DNA of 7,225 nucleotides from Christensenella sp. UBA7707 (lineage in GTDB: Bacteria; Bacillota; Clostridia; Christensenellales; CAG-138): the NCBI GenBank assembly GCA_002482435.1, contig DLFZ01000160.1, forward strand, positions 1 through 7,225. The letters run 5' to 3'. Made by a program: the position numbers and the translations under genes. Positions within the stretch are counted from its first letter, which is position 1. Each line of letters starts with the position of its first letter. Below the pieces are notes generated by a model. It saw only the letters and a list, made by a program, of their open reading frames with translations, made no database searches and was not told where the DNA came from. Positions 1-6,091 of the stretch are shown in pieces.

Positions 1-1092
1 ATGTCCCGCAAACTGGTCGACGAGTTTTATTGGAGCAACATCGAGGAGCAAACTGGTAAAAAATTGACGGATATCGAGAAATATAAGCGGATTGTCAGCT
101 GGGCGGCAAAAGCAAGGGGGCAAAACCCATGTGTCTTTGACGCGCTGACCGAATGGGTGCTTGACGATTCCCAATGGAGTGACGAAAAACTCGCCGAAAA
201 CGAGCAAATTTTGATGCAGAGCGTGTTTGCGCGGTTCAAAGAACAAAACGCGCAGATTCGGGCGTATTTGCTGGAATTAGAGCCATCCGGCGTAGTGAAT
301 GCGGCAGTGTTCAAGGCGTTAGATGGATTTGACGGCGAACTGTCGGGGGTAGTTCATGACAAACGGCTTCAAGAAGTGGTCGCCCGGGTTTTTGCCGACT
401 TTTCCGTCATGCGGCAGCGCGATATACGGGAGCAAATCGCAGGGAGCAAAACAGGCCCTTCAGGGACTGACAGTGTAGATTTATTTGGGTACATCAATCG
501 TTTGAAAGAGTGCGATGCCCAAGTACAGTGGGCGCTGTTTATGCCGGACATGGTGGAGCGCCAGCAAAAGGGATTCAAAGTGGACAGCTTTGAATACAAA
601 AAAATGCCCGCCATGCGCTTTGTCGGGCAAGAAGGCGACGACTTAGAAAATATAGTGGCTCGCAAGAAACTTTTCCGCATTCTGGACGCGATGAACGAGT
701 ATAAATCAGACTTTGATTTTGATGTTTTGCTTATGCACCACTATGGGCTGGGCGTAGATGTTGGCCCGTGGCATGGCGTTTGGGGGCGGTTTATGAGGGC
801 GGATACCCCTGTGCCGGAAGGCTTTCTCCATTTTGACTTCGTGCCTCATAACGATGGCAAGGTAGGCCCGCCGTTCTGTTCCCAGTTTGCGTATGCCACC
901 TTCTCCGGCGATATGGATGCCATGCACAAACGCGAAGGCTATGACATCGATGCCATGTACGATATCACCAGAAACATTATGCTTGGACAGGGCGTACCAA
1001 TTCCGTACCCGCATAAATATTGGACTGCGGAAGTATTTCCTGATGGATGCGACAAATATAGCACTGCTTATATGTTCAGTGCGGAGTTGTAG
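1..1092 (+). CDS. GyrI-like effector-binding domain protein (start at window edge)
   Basis: The reading frame opens with ATG at base 1 and stops with TAG at 1090-1092, giving 363 residues. The C-terminal part, about residues 193-360, resembles the GyrI-like small-molecule-binding domain found at the end of many AraC- and MerR-type regulators. It has an opening strand (FKVDSFEYKKMPAMRFVG), a central PEGFLHFDFVP segment, a YATFSGDMDAM strand-helix unit, and a closing PHKYWTAEVFPDG segment. Residues 1-190 are mostly charged, predicted helical, and show no helix-turn-helix that I can recognise. The protein is soluble, with no signal peptide or membrane segment. Because the window begins at the ATG, no ribosome binding site can be seen. 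The true start, and a possible upstream DNA-binding domain, may be missing. It could be a ligand-binding regulator or a stand-alone GyrI-like protein; its ligand is unknown. No clear terminator follows before the next promoter, and nothing ties it functionally to the operon downstream. Confidence 0.72.
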   Translation: MSRKLVDEFYWSNIEEQTGKKLTDIEKYKRIVSWAAKARGQNPCVFDALTEWVLDDSQWSDEKLAENEQILMQSVFARFKEQNAQIRAYLLELEPSGVVNAAVFKALDGFDGELSGVVHDKRLQEVVARVFADFSVMRQRDIREQIAGSKTGPSGTDSVDLFGYINRLKECDAQVQWALFMPDMVERQQKGFKVDSFEYKKMPAMRFVGQEGDDLENIVARKKLFRILDAMNEYKSDFDFDVLLMHHYGLGVDVGPWHGVWGRFMRADTPVPEGFLHFDFVPHNDGKVGPPFCSQFAYATFSGDMDAMHKREGYDIDAMYDITRNIMLGQGVPIPYPHKYWTAEVFPDGCDKYSTAYMFSAEL

Positions 1093-1286
1093 AAGGTGTG
1101 CGGGAAACGTAGCCCCTTCCTCTTAAGCCGCCTTGTGGTAGGATTCAGAATGGTGCATCTGCCCGTGCAAACCTGCCTTTGAAAATGGTGGCTGCGCGTC
1201 GACTCAGCATCCGCCGAAGATGGCACCAAAATGGGACGTTGCTTCCCCATAAATTGCGTACGGTCTGTAAATTTTCATGCCCTTCT

Positions 1287-1315
1287 TTGCCATATCGGGC
1301 TATGTGTGGTAGAAT
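1287..1315 (+). promoter_or_regulatory. Sigma-A-type promoter of the CotH-VTC-DUF4956 operon
   Basis: A -35 box TTGCCA (1287-1292) is separated by 17 bases from a -10 box TAGAAT (1310-1315), which is preceded by TGG (1307-1309) as an extended -10. The predicted transcription start is near 1322, giving a leader of about 28 bases before the TTG start at 1350. The 257-base gap upstream (1093-1349) holds no other gene, and I found no strong hairpin terminator in it. No operator-like palindrome is evident around the promoter. The assignment rests on sequence match and position only. Confidence 0.72.
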
Positions 1316-1336
1316 AACCGCAGACTTGGCATGAAA

Positions 1337-1342
1337 AAGGAG
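1337..1342 (+). promoter_or_regulatory. Ribosome binding site fixing a TTG start
   Basis: AAGGAG lies 7 bases upstream of TTG at 1350-1352. This supports TTG as the start of the CotH protein, since translation from there gives a well-formed signal sequence (KARK followed by a hydrophobic stretch). The nearby ATG at 1331 is out of frame and has no ribosome binding site of its own. Confidence 0.75.
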
Positions 1343-1349
1343 AACACCT

Positions 1350-4300
1350 TTGAAGGCACGCAAGGTTATCACGGCGACGCTGCTCGCCGCGCTTTTATGC
1401 GCGGCGCTCGTTTTCGTGGTCGCAAATACAAAGACACAAGGCGGTTCCTCCGTAACGCCCGCAGTGGCCATCAACGAGGTCATGGCCAGCAACAAAGGCT
1501 CGGTGCCTGACGATTATGGCAATTATCCCGACTGGGTGGAGTTTAAAAACCTTACCTCCGAGGAAATTGACATCAGTGGTCTTGGGCTTTCCGACAGCCT
1601 GCTTGACGGTGCGAAATATGTGTTCCCTTCGGGCACGAAAGTTCCCGCCAACGGCTTCTTGCTGGTTTACTGCTCCGGGGGGGCTGAGGGTGGCTTGTAC
1701 GCGCCGTTTCGCATTTCTTCGAGCGAGGCGCTTGTGCTGTTCGATTCGCGCGGGCAGGCGCTCAGTACGCTCCAGCTTCGCGCGGTAACGGAAGGGAAAA
1801 GCCTCGCGCTTGACGCTTCGGGAAACTTCGTGGAGCAAAGCCCCTCTCCTGGTTACGAAAACGACGAAGCGGGCATTGCCTCCTACGAGAAGACCATGCT
1901 TGGCGGCGAGGACATGGGCGTTTACATCAACGAGTTTATGGCCTCCAACATCACCACGTTGCCGGATGCAATGGGGGTATATTCCGATTGGATTGAGCTT
2001 TATAACGCGACTGACGCGGATGTGGATCTTTCCAGCTGCGGCATTTCCGATAGCCTCGATCAGCCAATGAAATATCGTTTCCCCGAAGGAACCACAATCA
2101 AGGCCAAGGGCTACCTCGTTATTTTCTGCTCGGGCAGCGAAAGTGCCGCGGGCGATATAGAGCTCCATGTGCCGTTTTCGCTTCGTGCCTACGAGGAATC
2201 GGTTGTGCTGAGCGGAAAAACCGGAAAAATTGCGGACAGCTATTCATACGCAAGACAGGAGGCGGATGTTTCCATGGCGCGCGTGCCCGACGGCACGGGT
2301 GAGTTTTCCGCATCGCACAAGCCCACGCCCGGTTTCGCAAATACCGACGAGGGTTACGCGCAGTTTACGCAGAACATGAACGCCTCTTTGGGCGAGCTAT
2401 ACATTTCCGAAATGATGGGGCTCAATTCGAGCGCCGTTGCCGACCCGCAGGGGCAGTACATCGACTGGTTCGAAGTGCACAACGCGGGAGCTTCCCCCGT
2501 AAACCTTTCCGGCTACGGGATCACAAACGACCCTAACAACCCGGCAAAATGGGTGTTTCCGGATGTAACGGTGGAGGCCGGAGGCTACCTCGTTGTATAT
2601 GCGTCGGGCCTTCCAGCGGGCGACGCACAAAAAAAAAATCAGCTTGATTTGACTTTCTCCATCAGCGGCACGGGCGAAGCGCTGTATCTTTTCGACCCGC
2701 AGGGCGGCTTTCTCAACAAGCTTGCTGCGGGCGCTTTTTTGCCCGATGTAAGCTGTGGCCGCGATGAAAACGGGCAAACGGTTTACTACAAAACCGCCAC
2801 ACCGGGCGCTTTAAACGGAGCGGGCAGCGCCGGCATCACCGCAAGCCCCGAGTTTGTTACCGCACCGGGGATTTTCGATTCATCCGTTTCACTTCAAATC
2901 AACGTTCCTGCGGGTGAAACCGTGTATTATACGACCGACTGCACGACCCCTTCCCCATCTTCCGGCTCCGCGCAAAAATACACGGGTCCCATTGAGATCG
3001 GCAAAAACACTGTGGTGCGCGCCATCTCCGTGCGCGATGGGTACCTTACGGGCTTCTCTGTGAGCGGCACTTATCTTTTCAGCTCTGACGGCGTGGATCA
3101 CGCGCTGCCCGTTGTAACGCTTGTGACCGACCCCGACAATTTGTGGGATGAAAAAACCGGCATTTATGCCTACGGCGAGAATTTCGACCCCGATCTGCCG
3201 CTCGACCAAATGCTTCTCAGCGCCAACTATTATGAGGGGCGCGGCGTACAGGGCGAAGAAATTCAAACCAACTGGGAACGTCCCGCGAGCTTTGCCGTAT
3301 ATAGCGACAGCGGTACCCAAGCGTTCAGCCAAAACGTGAGCATCCGCATCTCCGGCGCTTACGGGCGCATGCGCGCTCAAAAAGGTTTTGCGGTAATTGC
3401 GCGGGCAGAATACGGCAGCAACTCCATGGCGTATCCGTTTTTTGAAAACCGGCCGTATACCGAATACAAATCGCTGGTGCTGCGCGCGGGCGCACAGGAT
3501 CAATCGCTTTCCAAAATTCGCGACGAGCTTTCTTCCGGCCTTCTTGAAGGTACGGATATGAACATACTCTATCAGGCATACAAGCCCTACGTACTTTACC
3601 TCAACGGCGAATACTGGGGTGCTTACTTCTTAAAGGAAAAGCGCAGCCGCTTTTTTGTGGCGCAGCACGAAAACCTGACGGAAAGCGAAAACATCGACAT
3701 CGTAAAGTCAGAAACCCGCGTGAGCAACGGCTCCGCAAAGGATTGGAAGGACCTTATGGCGTATGTGCGCGCGCACGACCTTTCAAACGCCGAGGCCTAT
3801 GCCTATGTGGAAAGTCAAATGGACATGCAAAGTTTTATGGACTATATGATCGCCGAAATCTATGTGGCGAATTCCGACTATTGGAACATCCAATACTACA
3901 AGGCTCCGGGCGGCAAGTGGACGTGGATTTATTACGACTTTTGCTGGGGTTGGGGCAGCTACACGCACAACACGCTGCAAAAGCGGCGCGAATCCACCCA
4001 GCCTTGTTCCGACCTGTTCAACGCACTTTTGAAAAATGCCGCGTGGCGCGACGCGTTCATCCGGCGGTTTGCCGAGGCGATGAAAACCGTGTATGCACCC
4101 GAGCGTGTTAACGCGCTGATCGATGAGCTTTATGGTTATGTGGAGCCTGAGATTGCGCGCGAGCGCGAAAAGTTCAACCAAACGATGTTTATGGGCGTAA
4201 AGCAGGTGAGCATCAACCTTGCCGATTACGACAAATTCCAAGGCGAAATCCAAAAGGTCCGTGCGTTTGCGCAAAACCGTCCTGAGGTTATCAAACAGCA

Positions 4301-4355
4301 GCTTCAACAAGCGTTCAACCTCAGCGATGCGTACATGAACGAGGTGTTCGGATGA
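1350..4355 (+). CDS. Exported CotH kinase family protein with three lamin-tail domains
   Basis: The 1001-residue product starts with a signal sequence or membrane anchor (basic KARK, hydrophobic core about residues 7-25, possible signal peptidase site after VVA at 25). Three related lamin-tail-like domains follow, at about 38-170, 189-330 and 348-490. Each opens with an INE/ISE strand and a DW(V/I/F)E motif and closes with a TPG/SPG-type turn. Residues 499-577 look like the chitobiase/beta-hexosaminidase C-terminal sandwich (VYYTTD, KYTGPI, VVRAISVRDGY). Residues about 586-930 match the CotH kinase fold: a basic GRMRAQKGF segment with K678, IRDEL (R724, D725), LNGEYWGAYFLKE with E763, NSDYWN (D843, N846) and WIYYD (D863). 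The D843-D863 pair fits the two essential aspartates of Bacillus CotH, a spore-coat protein kinase. The protein should act outside the membrane, probably at the surface. The target is unknown, and a spore role is not shown. The gene contains G7 (1677-1683) and A10 (2629-2638) runs. It is first in its operon and overlaps the next gene. Confidence 0.9.
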   Translation: MKARKVITATLLAALLCAALVFVVANTKTQGGSSVTPAVAINEVMASNKGSVPDDYGNYPDWVEFKNLTSEEIDISGLGLSDSLLDGAKYVFPSGTKVPANGFLLVYCSGGAEGGLYAPFRISSSEALVLFDSRGQALSTLQLRAVTEGKSLALDASGNFVEQSPSPGYENDEAGIASYEKTMLGGEDMGVYINEFMASNITTLPDAMGVYSDWIELYNATDADVDLSSCGISDSLDQPMKYRFPEGTTIKAKGYLVIFCSGSESAAGDIELHVPFSLRAYEESVVLSGKTGKIADSYSYARQEADVSMARVPDGTGEFSASHKPTPGFANTDEGYAQFTQNMNASLGELYISEMMGLNSSAVADPQGQYIDWFEVHNAGASPVNLSGYGITNDPNNPAKWVFPDVTVEAGGYLVVYASGLPAGDAQKKNQLDLTFSISGTGEALYLFDPQGGFLNKLAAGAFLPDVSCGRDENGQTVYYKTATPGALNGAGSAGITASPEFVTAPGIFDSSVSLQINVPAGETVYYTTDCTTPSPSSGSAQKYTGPIEIGKNTVVRAISVRDGYLTGFSVSGTYLFSSDGVDHALPVVTLVTDPDNLWDEKTGIYAYGENFDPDLPLDQMLLSANYYEGRGVQGEEIQTNWERPASFAVYSDSGTQAFSQNVSIRISGAYGRMRAQKGFAVIARAEYGSNSMAYPFFENRPYTEYKSLVLRAGAQDQSLSKIRDELSSGLLEGTDMNILYQAYKPYVLYLNGEYWGAYFLKEKRSRFFVAQHENLTESENIDIVKSETRVSNGSAKDWKDLMAYVRAHDLSNAEAYAYVESQMDMQSFMDYMIAEIYVANSDYWNIQYYKAPGGKWTWIYYDFCWGWGSYTHNTLQKRRESTQPCSDLFNALLKNAAWRDAFIRRFAEAMKTVYAPERVNALIDELYGYVEPEIAREREKFNQTMFMGVKQVSINLADYDKFQGEIQKVRAFAQNRPEVIKQQLQQAFNLSDAYMNEVFG
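1461..2819 (+). repeat. Three diverged lamin-tail domain repeats within the CotH gene
   Basis: The three units span about 1461-1859, 1914-2339 and 2391-2819. They align at protein level through a shared order of motifs: (I/Y)I(N/S)E(V/F/M)M, then YxDW(V/I/F)E, then a glycine followed by (L/I)(S/T)(D/N), then (Y/W)xFP, then G(F/Y)L(L/V)(V/I) and a Gly-Ser-rich turn, closing with (S/T)PG. DNA identity between the units is low, so this is an old domain duplication and not a recent tandem repeat. Lamin-tail domains are immunoglobulin-like folds, and in bacteria they occur in surface proteins, often with CotH domains. Here they probably form a stalk or a binding surface between the membrane and the kinase domain. 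Confidence 0.85.
4341..4355 (+). promoter_or_regulatory. Translational coupling site, CotH stop to VTC start
   Basis: The ATGA at 4352-4355 holds both the ATG of the VTC gene and the TGA of the CotH gene. A GAGGTG ribosome binding site (4341-4346) lies inside the end of the CotH gene, 5 bases before the ATG. The arrangement suggests coupled translation and similar amounts of both products. Confidence 0.75.
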
Positions 4356-5047
4356 AGGTCAACAAAGAGTACCGGCATGAACTAAAATATTACTTAAACC
4401 TTGGCGACTACGAAATGCTCCGCACGCGGCTTCGGCTGACGATGGAACAGGATCGCTACGCCCGCCGCAACGAGGGTGAATACTTCATCCGAAGCCTTTA
4501 TTTTGACGATGCGGATGATAGCGCCTTTCGTGAAAAGCTTGCGGGCGACAACGACCGCGACAAATACCGTTTGCGCATCTACAACATGAAAGACGACGTT
4601 GTTAAGCTTGAGCGAAAGCACAAGGAAGCGGGCTATATTTTAAAGGAATCGCTCGACCTTTCGCGCGCGGAGGCGGAAAGCCTTTTGAAAGGTGATTACG
4701 GCGTGCTTTTAAACCGCGAGGAACCTTTTGCAAGGCGCATGTACCGCACGTTTTCAACCTCGCTTTTTAAGCCGCGTGTGATCGTTGACTATATGCGCGA
4801 GGCGTATGTGTTCCCTGTGGAGGACGTGCGCATCACCTTCGACAAAAACGTGCGCACGGGTTTTCGAAGCGTAGACCTTTTTAACCCCAGCATCATCACC
4901 TACCCCGCCGTTTCGGGGTACGACATGGTGCTTGAGGTGAAGTTCAACCGCTATCTTCCCACCTATGTGCGCGCGCTTTTGCAGACCGAGGCACATGCGA
5001 GAAGCGCCATCAGCAAATATTGCCTGTGCCGCAAATATGAATTATAA
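4352..5047 (+). CDS. VTC-domain polyphosphate polymerase (TTM superfamily)
   Basis: The 231-residue product is a single VTC domain of the triphosphate tunnel metalloenzyme fold, related to the catalytic domain of yeast Vtc4, which builds polyphosphate from ATP. The strand motifs that line the tunnel are all present: RHELKYYL (K12), IRSLYFD (R47), KYRLRIY (K71, R73, R75), VVKLERK (K85, R88), RVIVDY (R142, D146), VRITFD (R160), LEVKFNRYLP (E195, K197) and SAISKYCL (S218, K222). I see no truncation or lost tunnel residue, so activity is plausible. There is no membrane segment and no SPX domain, so unlike yeast Vtc4 it would need a partner for membrane attachment. The downstream DUF4956 protein is the obvious candidate. 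Alternatives are another TTM reaction such as triphosphatase, but the residue pattern is of the VTC type. It is translationally coupled to the CotH gene. Confidence 0.9.
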   Translation: MKVNKEYRHELKYYLNLGDYEMLRTRLRLTMEQDRYARRNEGEYFIRSLYFDDADDSAFREKLAGDNDRDKYRLRIYNMKDDVVKLERKHKEAGYILKESLDLSRAEAESLLKGDYGVLLNREEPFARRMYRTFSTSLFKPRVIVDYMREAYVFPVEDVRITFDKNVRTGFRSVDLFNPSIITYPAVSGYDMVLEVKFNRYLPTYVRALLQTEAHARSAISKYCLCRKYEL

Positions 5048-5048
5048 T
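5020..5048 (+). promoter_or_regulatory. Candidate internal promoter for the DUF4956 gene
   Basis: TTGCCT (5020-5025) and a perfect TATAAT (5043-5048) are separated by 17 bases. The -10 box overlaps the TAA stop (5045-5047) of the VTC gene. Transcription would begin near 5055 and give a leader of about 75 bases before the DUF4956 ATG at 5130. This would let the membrane protein be made apart from the operon. The -35 box matches consensus at 4 of 6 positions, there is no extended -10, and chance occurrence within coding sequence is possible. Confidence 0.55.
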
Positions 5049-5117
5049 CGCTTTAAGGCGCGTTTATAAGGGAAACACCGCGAAAAACGAAAGCCTCGGG
5101 GGCCGTGCCTCTGGGAC

Positions 5118-5123
5118 AGGAGG
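5118..5123 (+). promoter_or_regulatory. Strong ribosome binding site of the DUF4956 gene
   Basis: A full AGGAGG lies 6 bases before the ATG at 5130. The 82-base gap before the gene holds no reading frame. A weak 4-bp stem (CCTC at 5108-5111 with GAGG at 5120-5123) could cover the site, but it is short. Confidence 0.8.
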
Positions 5124-5129
5124 AGAACC

Positions 5130-5786
5130 ATGGAAAACTTTAACCTTTCCGAACTTTTTGTAAGCACCCTAAGCCCCGCGCAGGTACTTTTGACCATCGC
5201 AATCGCGTTTGCGGTGGGCTTGTTCATTTTCTTTATCTACAAGCGCACGTTCGGCGGGGTAATGTATTCGCGCAATTATAACGTCAGCCTTATGCTGCTG
5301 ACGCTTGTGACCTCGTTTGTTTTGATGCTCATCAACAACAACCTCACGCTTTCTCTGGGCATGGTGGGCGCGCTCTCCATCATCCGCTTCCGCACTGCCG
5401 TAAAAGACCCCATCGACACGGTGTTCATGTTCTGGGCGGTCGGCGAGGGCATCGCCATCGGCATCAAGTTTTATGTGGTGGCCATCATCGCGGCGGTCGG
5501 CATCGGCATCATACTCGTTATTATGAGCGTGCTCAAGGTAAAGTCGAGCATGCCGTACCTGCTCATCATCCACTACCATGAGGCGGCCTCCCAGCAGGTG
5601 AAGCAGCTCGTAAAACAGCTGCCAGGTGCGCGTTTGAAGAGCAAAACCGCGCAGCGCGACGGCCTTGAAATGACCCTTGAGCTTCGCCTGAAGGATTCCG
5701 AAACCGGTTTTGTGGAAAAGCTTTTGAAGGTGGACGGCGTGTACGACGCTTCCCTCATTTCCTACCAAGGTGATATCGTGGCGTAA
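5130..5786 (+). CDS. DUF4956 family membrane protein
   Basis: The 218-residue product has a hydrophobic N-terminal two thirds and a soluble C-terminus. Membrane segments are seen at about residues 16-37, 51-69, a short one at 75-85, then 95-113 and 115-135. The family signature is the stretch SLGMVGALSIIRFRTAVKDP (75-94), continuing to a WAVGEGIAIG segment. Basic residues R86, R88 and K92 fall in the loop, which the positive-inside rule places in the cytoplasm, with the C-terminus also inside. Residues 141-218 fit a beta-alpha-beta-beta-alpha-beta pattern, as in ACT-like or ferredoxin-like regulatory domains. The family has no settled function, but DUF4956 genes are often annotated beside VTC and CotH genes. 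By analogy with the membrane subunits of yeast VTC, it may anchor the polymerase or carry polyphosphate across the membrane; that is inference. The stop (TAA, 5784-5786) runs straight into a terminator region. Confidence 0.88.
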   Translation: MENFNLSELFVSTLSPAQVLLTIAIAFAVGLFIFFIYKRTFGGVMYSRNYNVSLMLLTLVTSFVLMLINNNLTLSLGMVGALSIIRFRTAVKDPIDTVFMFWAVGEGIAIGIKFYVVAIIAAVGIGIILVIMSVLKVKSSMPYLLIIHYHEAASQQVKQLVKQLPGARLKSKTAQRDGLEMTLELRLKDSETGFVEKLLKVDGVYDASLISYQGDIVA

Positions 5787-5802
5787 AAAAGCAAATGCTT
5801 TT

Positions 5803-5835
5803 TCAAAGAAGCCCCGCATCGCGGGGTTTCTTTGA
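5803..5835. terminator. Bidirectional intrinsic terminator after the operon
   Basis: A 15-bp stem with a single G-U wobble (5803-5817 with 5821-5835) closes a 3-base ATC loop. Its core is GCCCCGC/GCGGGG followed by TTTCTTT on the plus strand. On the minus strand it is followed by an AT-rich stretch containing TTTTTT. It begins 17 bases after the DUF4956 stop. A smaller AT-rich hairpin (5786-5792 with 5797-5803) directly precedes it. It should end the operon and can also block transcription from the opposite side. Confidence 0.88.
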
Positions 5836-5842
5836 GGTTTTG

Positions 5843-5973
5843 CACGCTTTGCCTAAAAGCCGCGCTTTCCGGGCGGCAAAGCGTGAGCGGTAGGAAAACC
5901 TGCGGTTTTCATCCGTTTTGACGCACATGTCGTCAAAGCCGGAATGAAAGTCAAGGAGCTGCGGCCCCTTGAC
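5843..5973. repeat. Run of four inverted repeats between convergent genes
   Basis: Within the 305-base non-coding gap 5787-6091, between the two terminators, there are four perfect inverted repeats in a row. The arms are 5843-5853 with 5875-5885 (11 bp, CACGCTTTGCC type, loop 21), 5894-5900 with 5904-5910 (7 bp, loop 3), 5917-5923 with 5931-5937 (7 bp, loop 7) and 5950-5956 with 5967-5973 (7 bp, loop 10). I see no gene here. The pattern could be a dispersed intergenic repeat, a structured RNA or folded 3' ends; the sequence alone does not decide. Confidence 0.6.
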
Positions 5974-6011
5974 AATCCCGGGCTTTTTGGCGAATATTTG
6001 AAAGGCATAAT

Positions 6012-6045
6012 AAAACGTGCGTTCCCAAACGGGAGCGCACGTTTT
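6012..6045 (-). terminator. Intrinsic terminator of the acyltransferase gene
   Basis: A 15-bp stem (6012-6026 with 6031-6045, one G-U wobble) closes a 4-base loop. On the minus strand the stem ends in TTTT and is followed by ATTATGCC, so the U-rich tail fits that direction. It lies about 47 bases after the TAA stop of the acyltransferase gene. The A and T ends also make it possibly active on the plus strand. Confidence 0.82.
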
Positions 6046-6091
6046 GCTTGTGGAATCATTGTAGAATGTGCCTGTGCTGACCTGTTCTCCG

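Noticed and set aside
1093..1286. Possible terminator or small gene after the first gene
   Set aside because: The best inverted repeats are only 4-5 bp, with no T run, and no frame with a ribosome binding site was found.
1392..1400. Cysteine in the signal sequence of the CotH protein (LLC at residues 15-17) as a lipobox
   Set aside because: The residues before the cysteine (Ala-Leu-Leu) do not fit a lipobox, which needs Gly, Ala or Ser at -1, and the hydrophobic core continues past it.
1331..1510. ATG-initiated 59-residue frame overlapping the CotH start
   Set aside because: It is out of frame with the CotH gene, has no ribosome binding site in front, and would start almost at the RNA 5' end. 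The AAGGAG site fits the TTG at 1350 better.
1395..2168. Long minus-strand frame (257 residues) opposite the CotH gene
   Set aside because: It is the complement of clear lamin-tail coding sequence. The translation is basic and of low order, with no recognisable domain, as are the other antisense frames at 2889-3503, 3783-4310 and 5169-5819.
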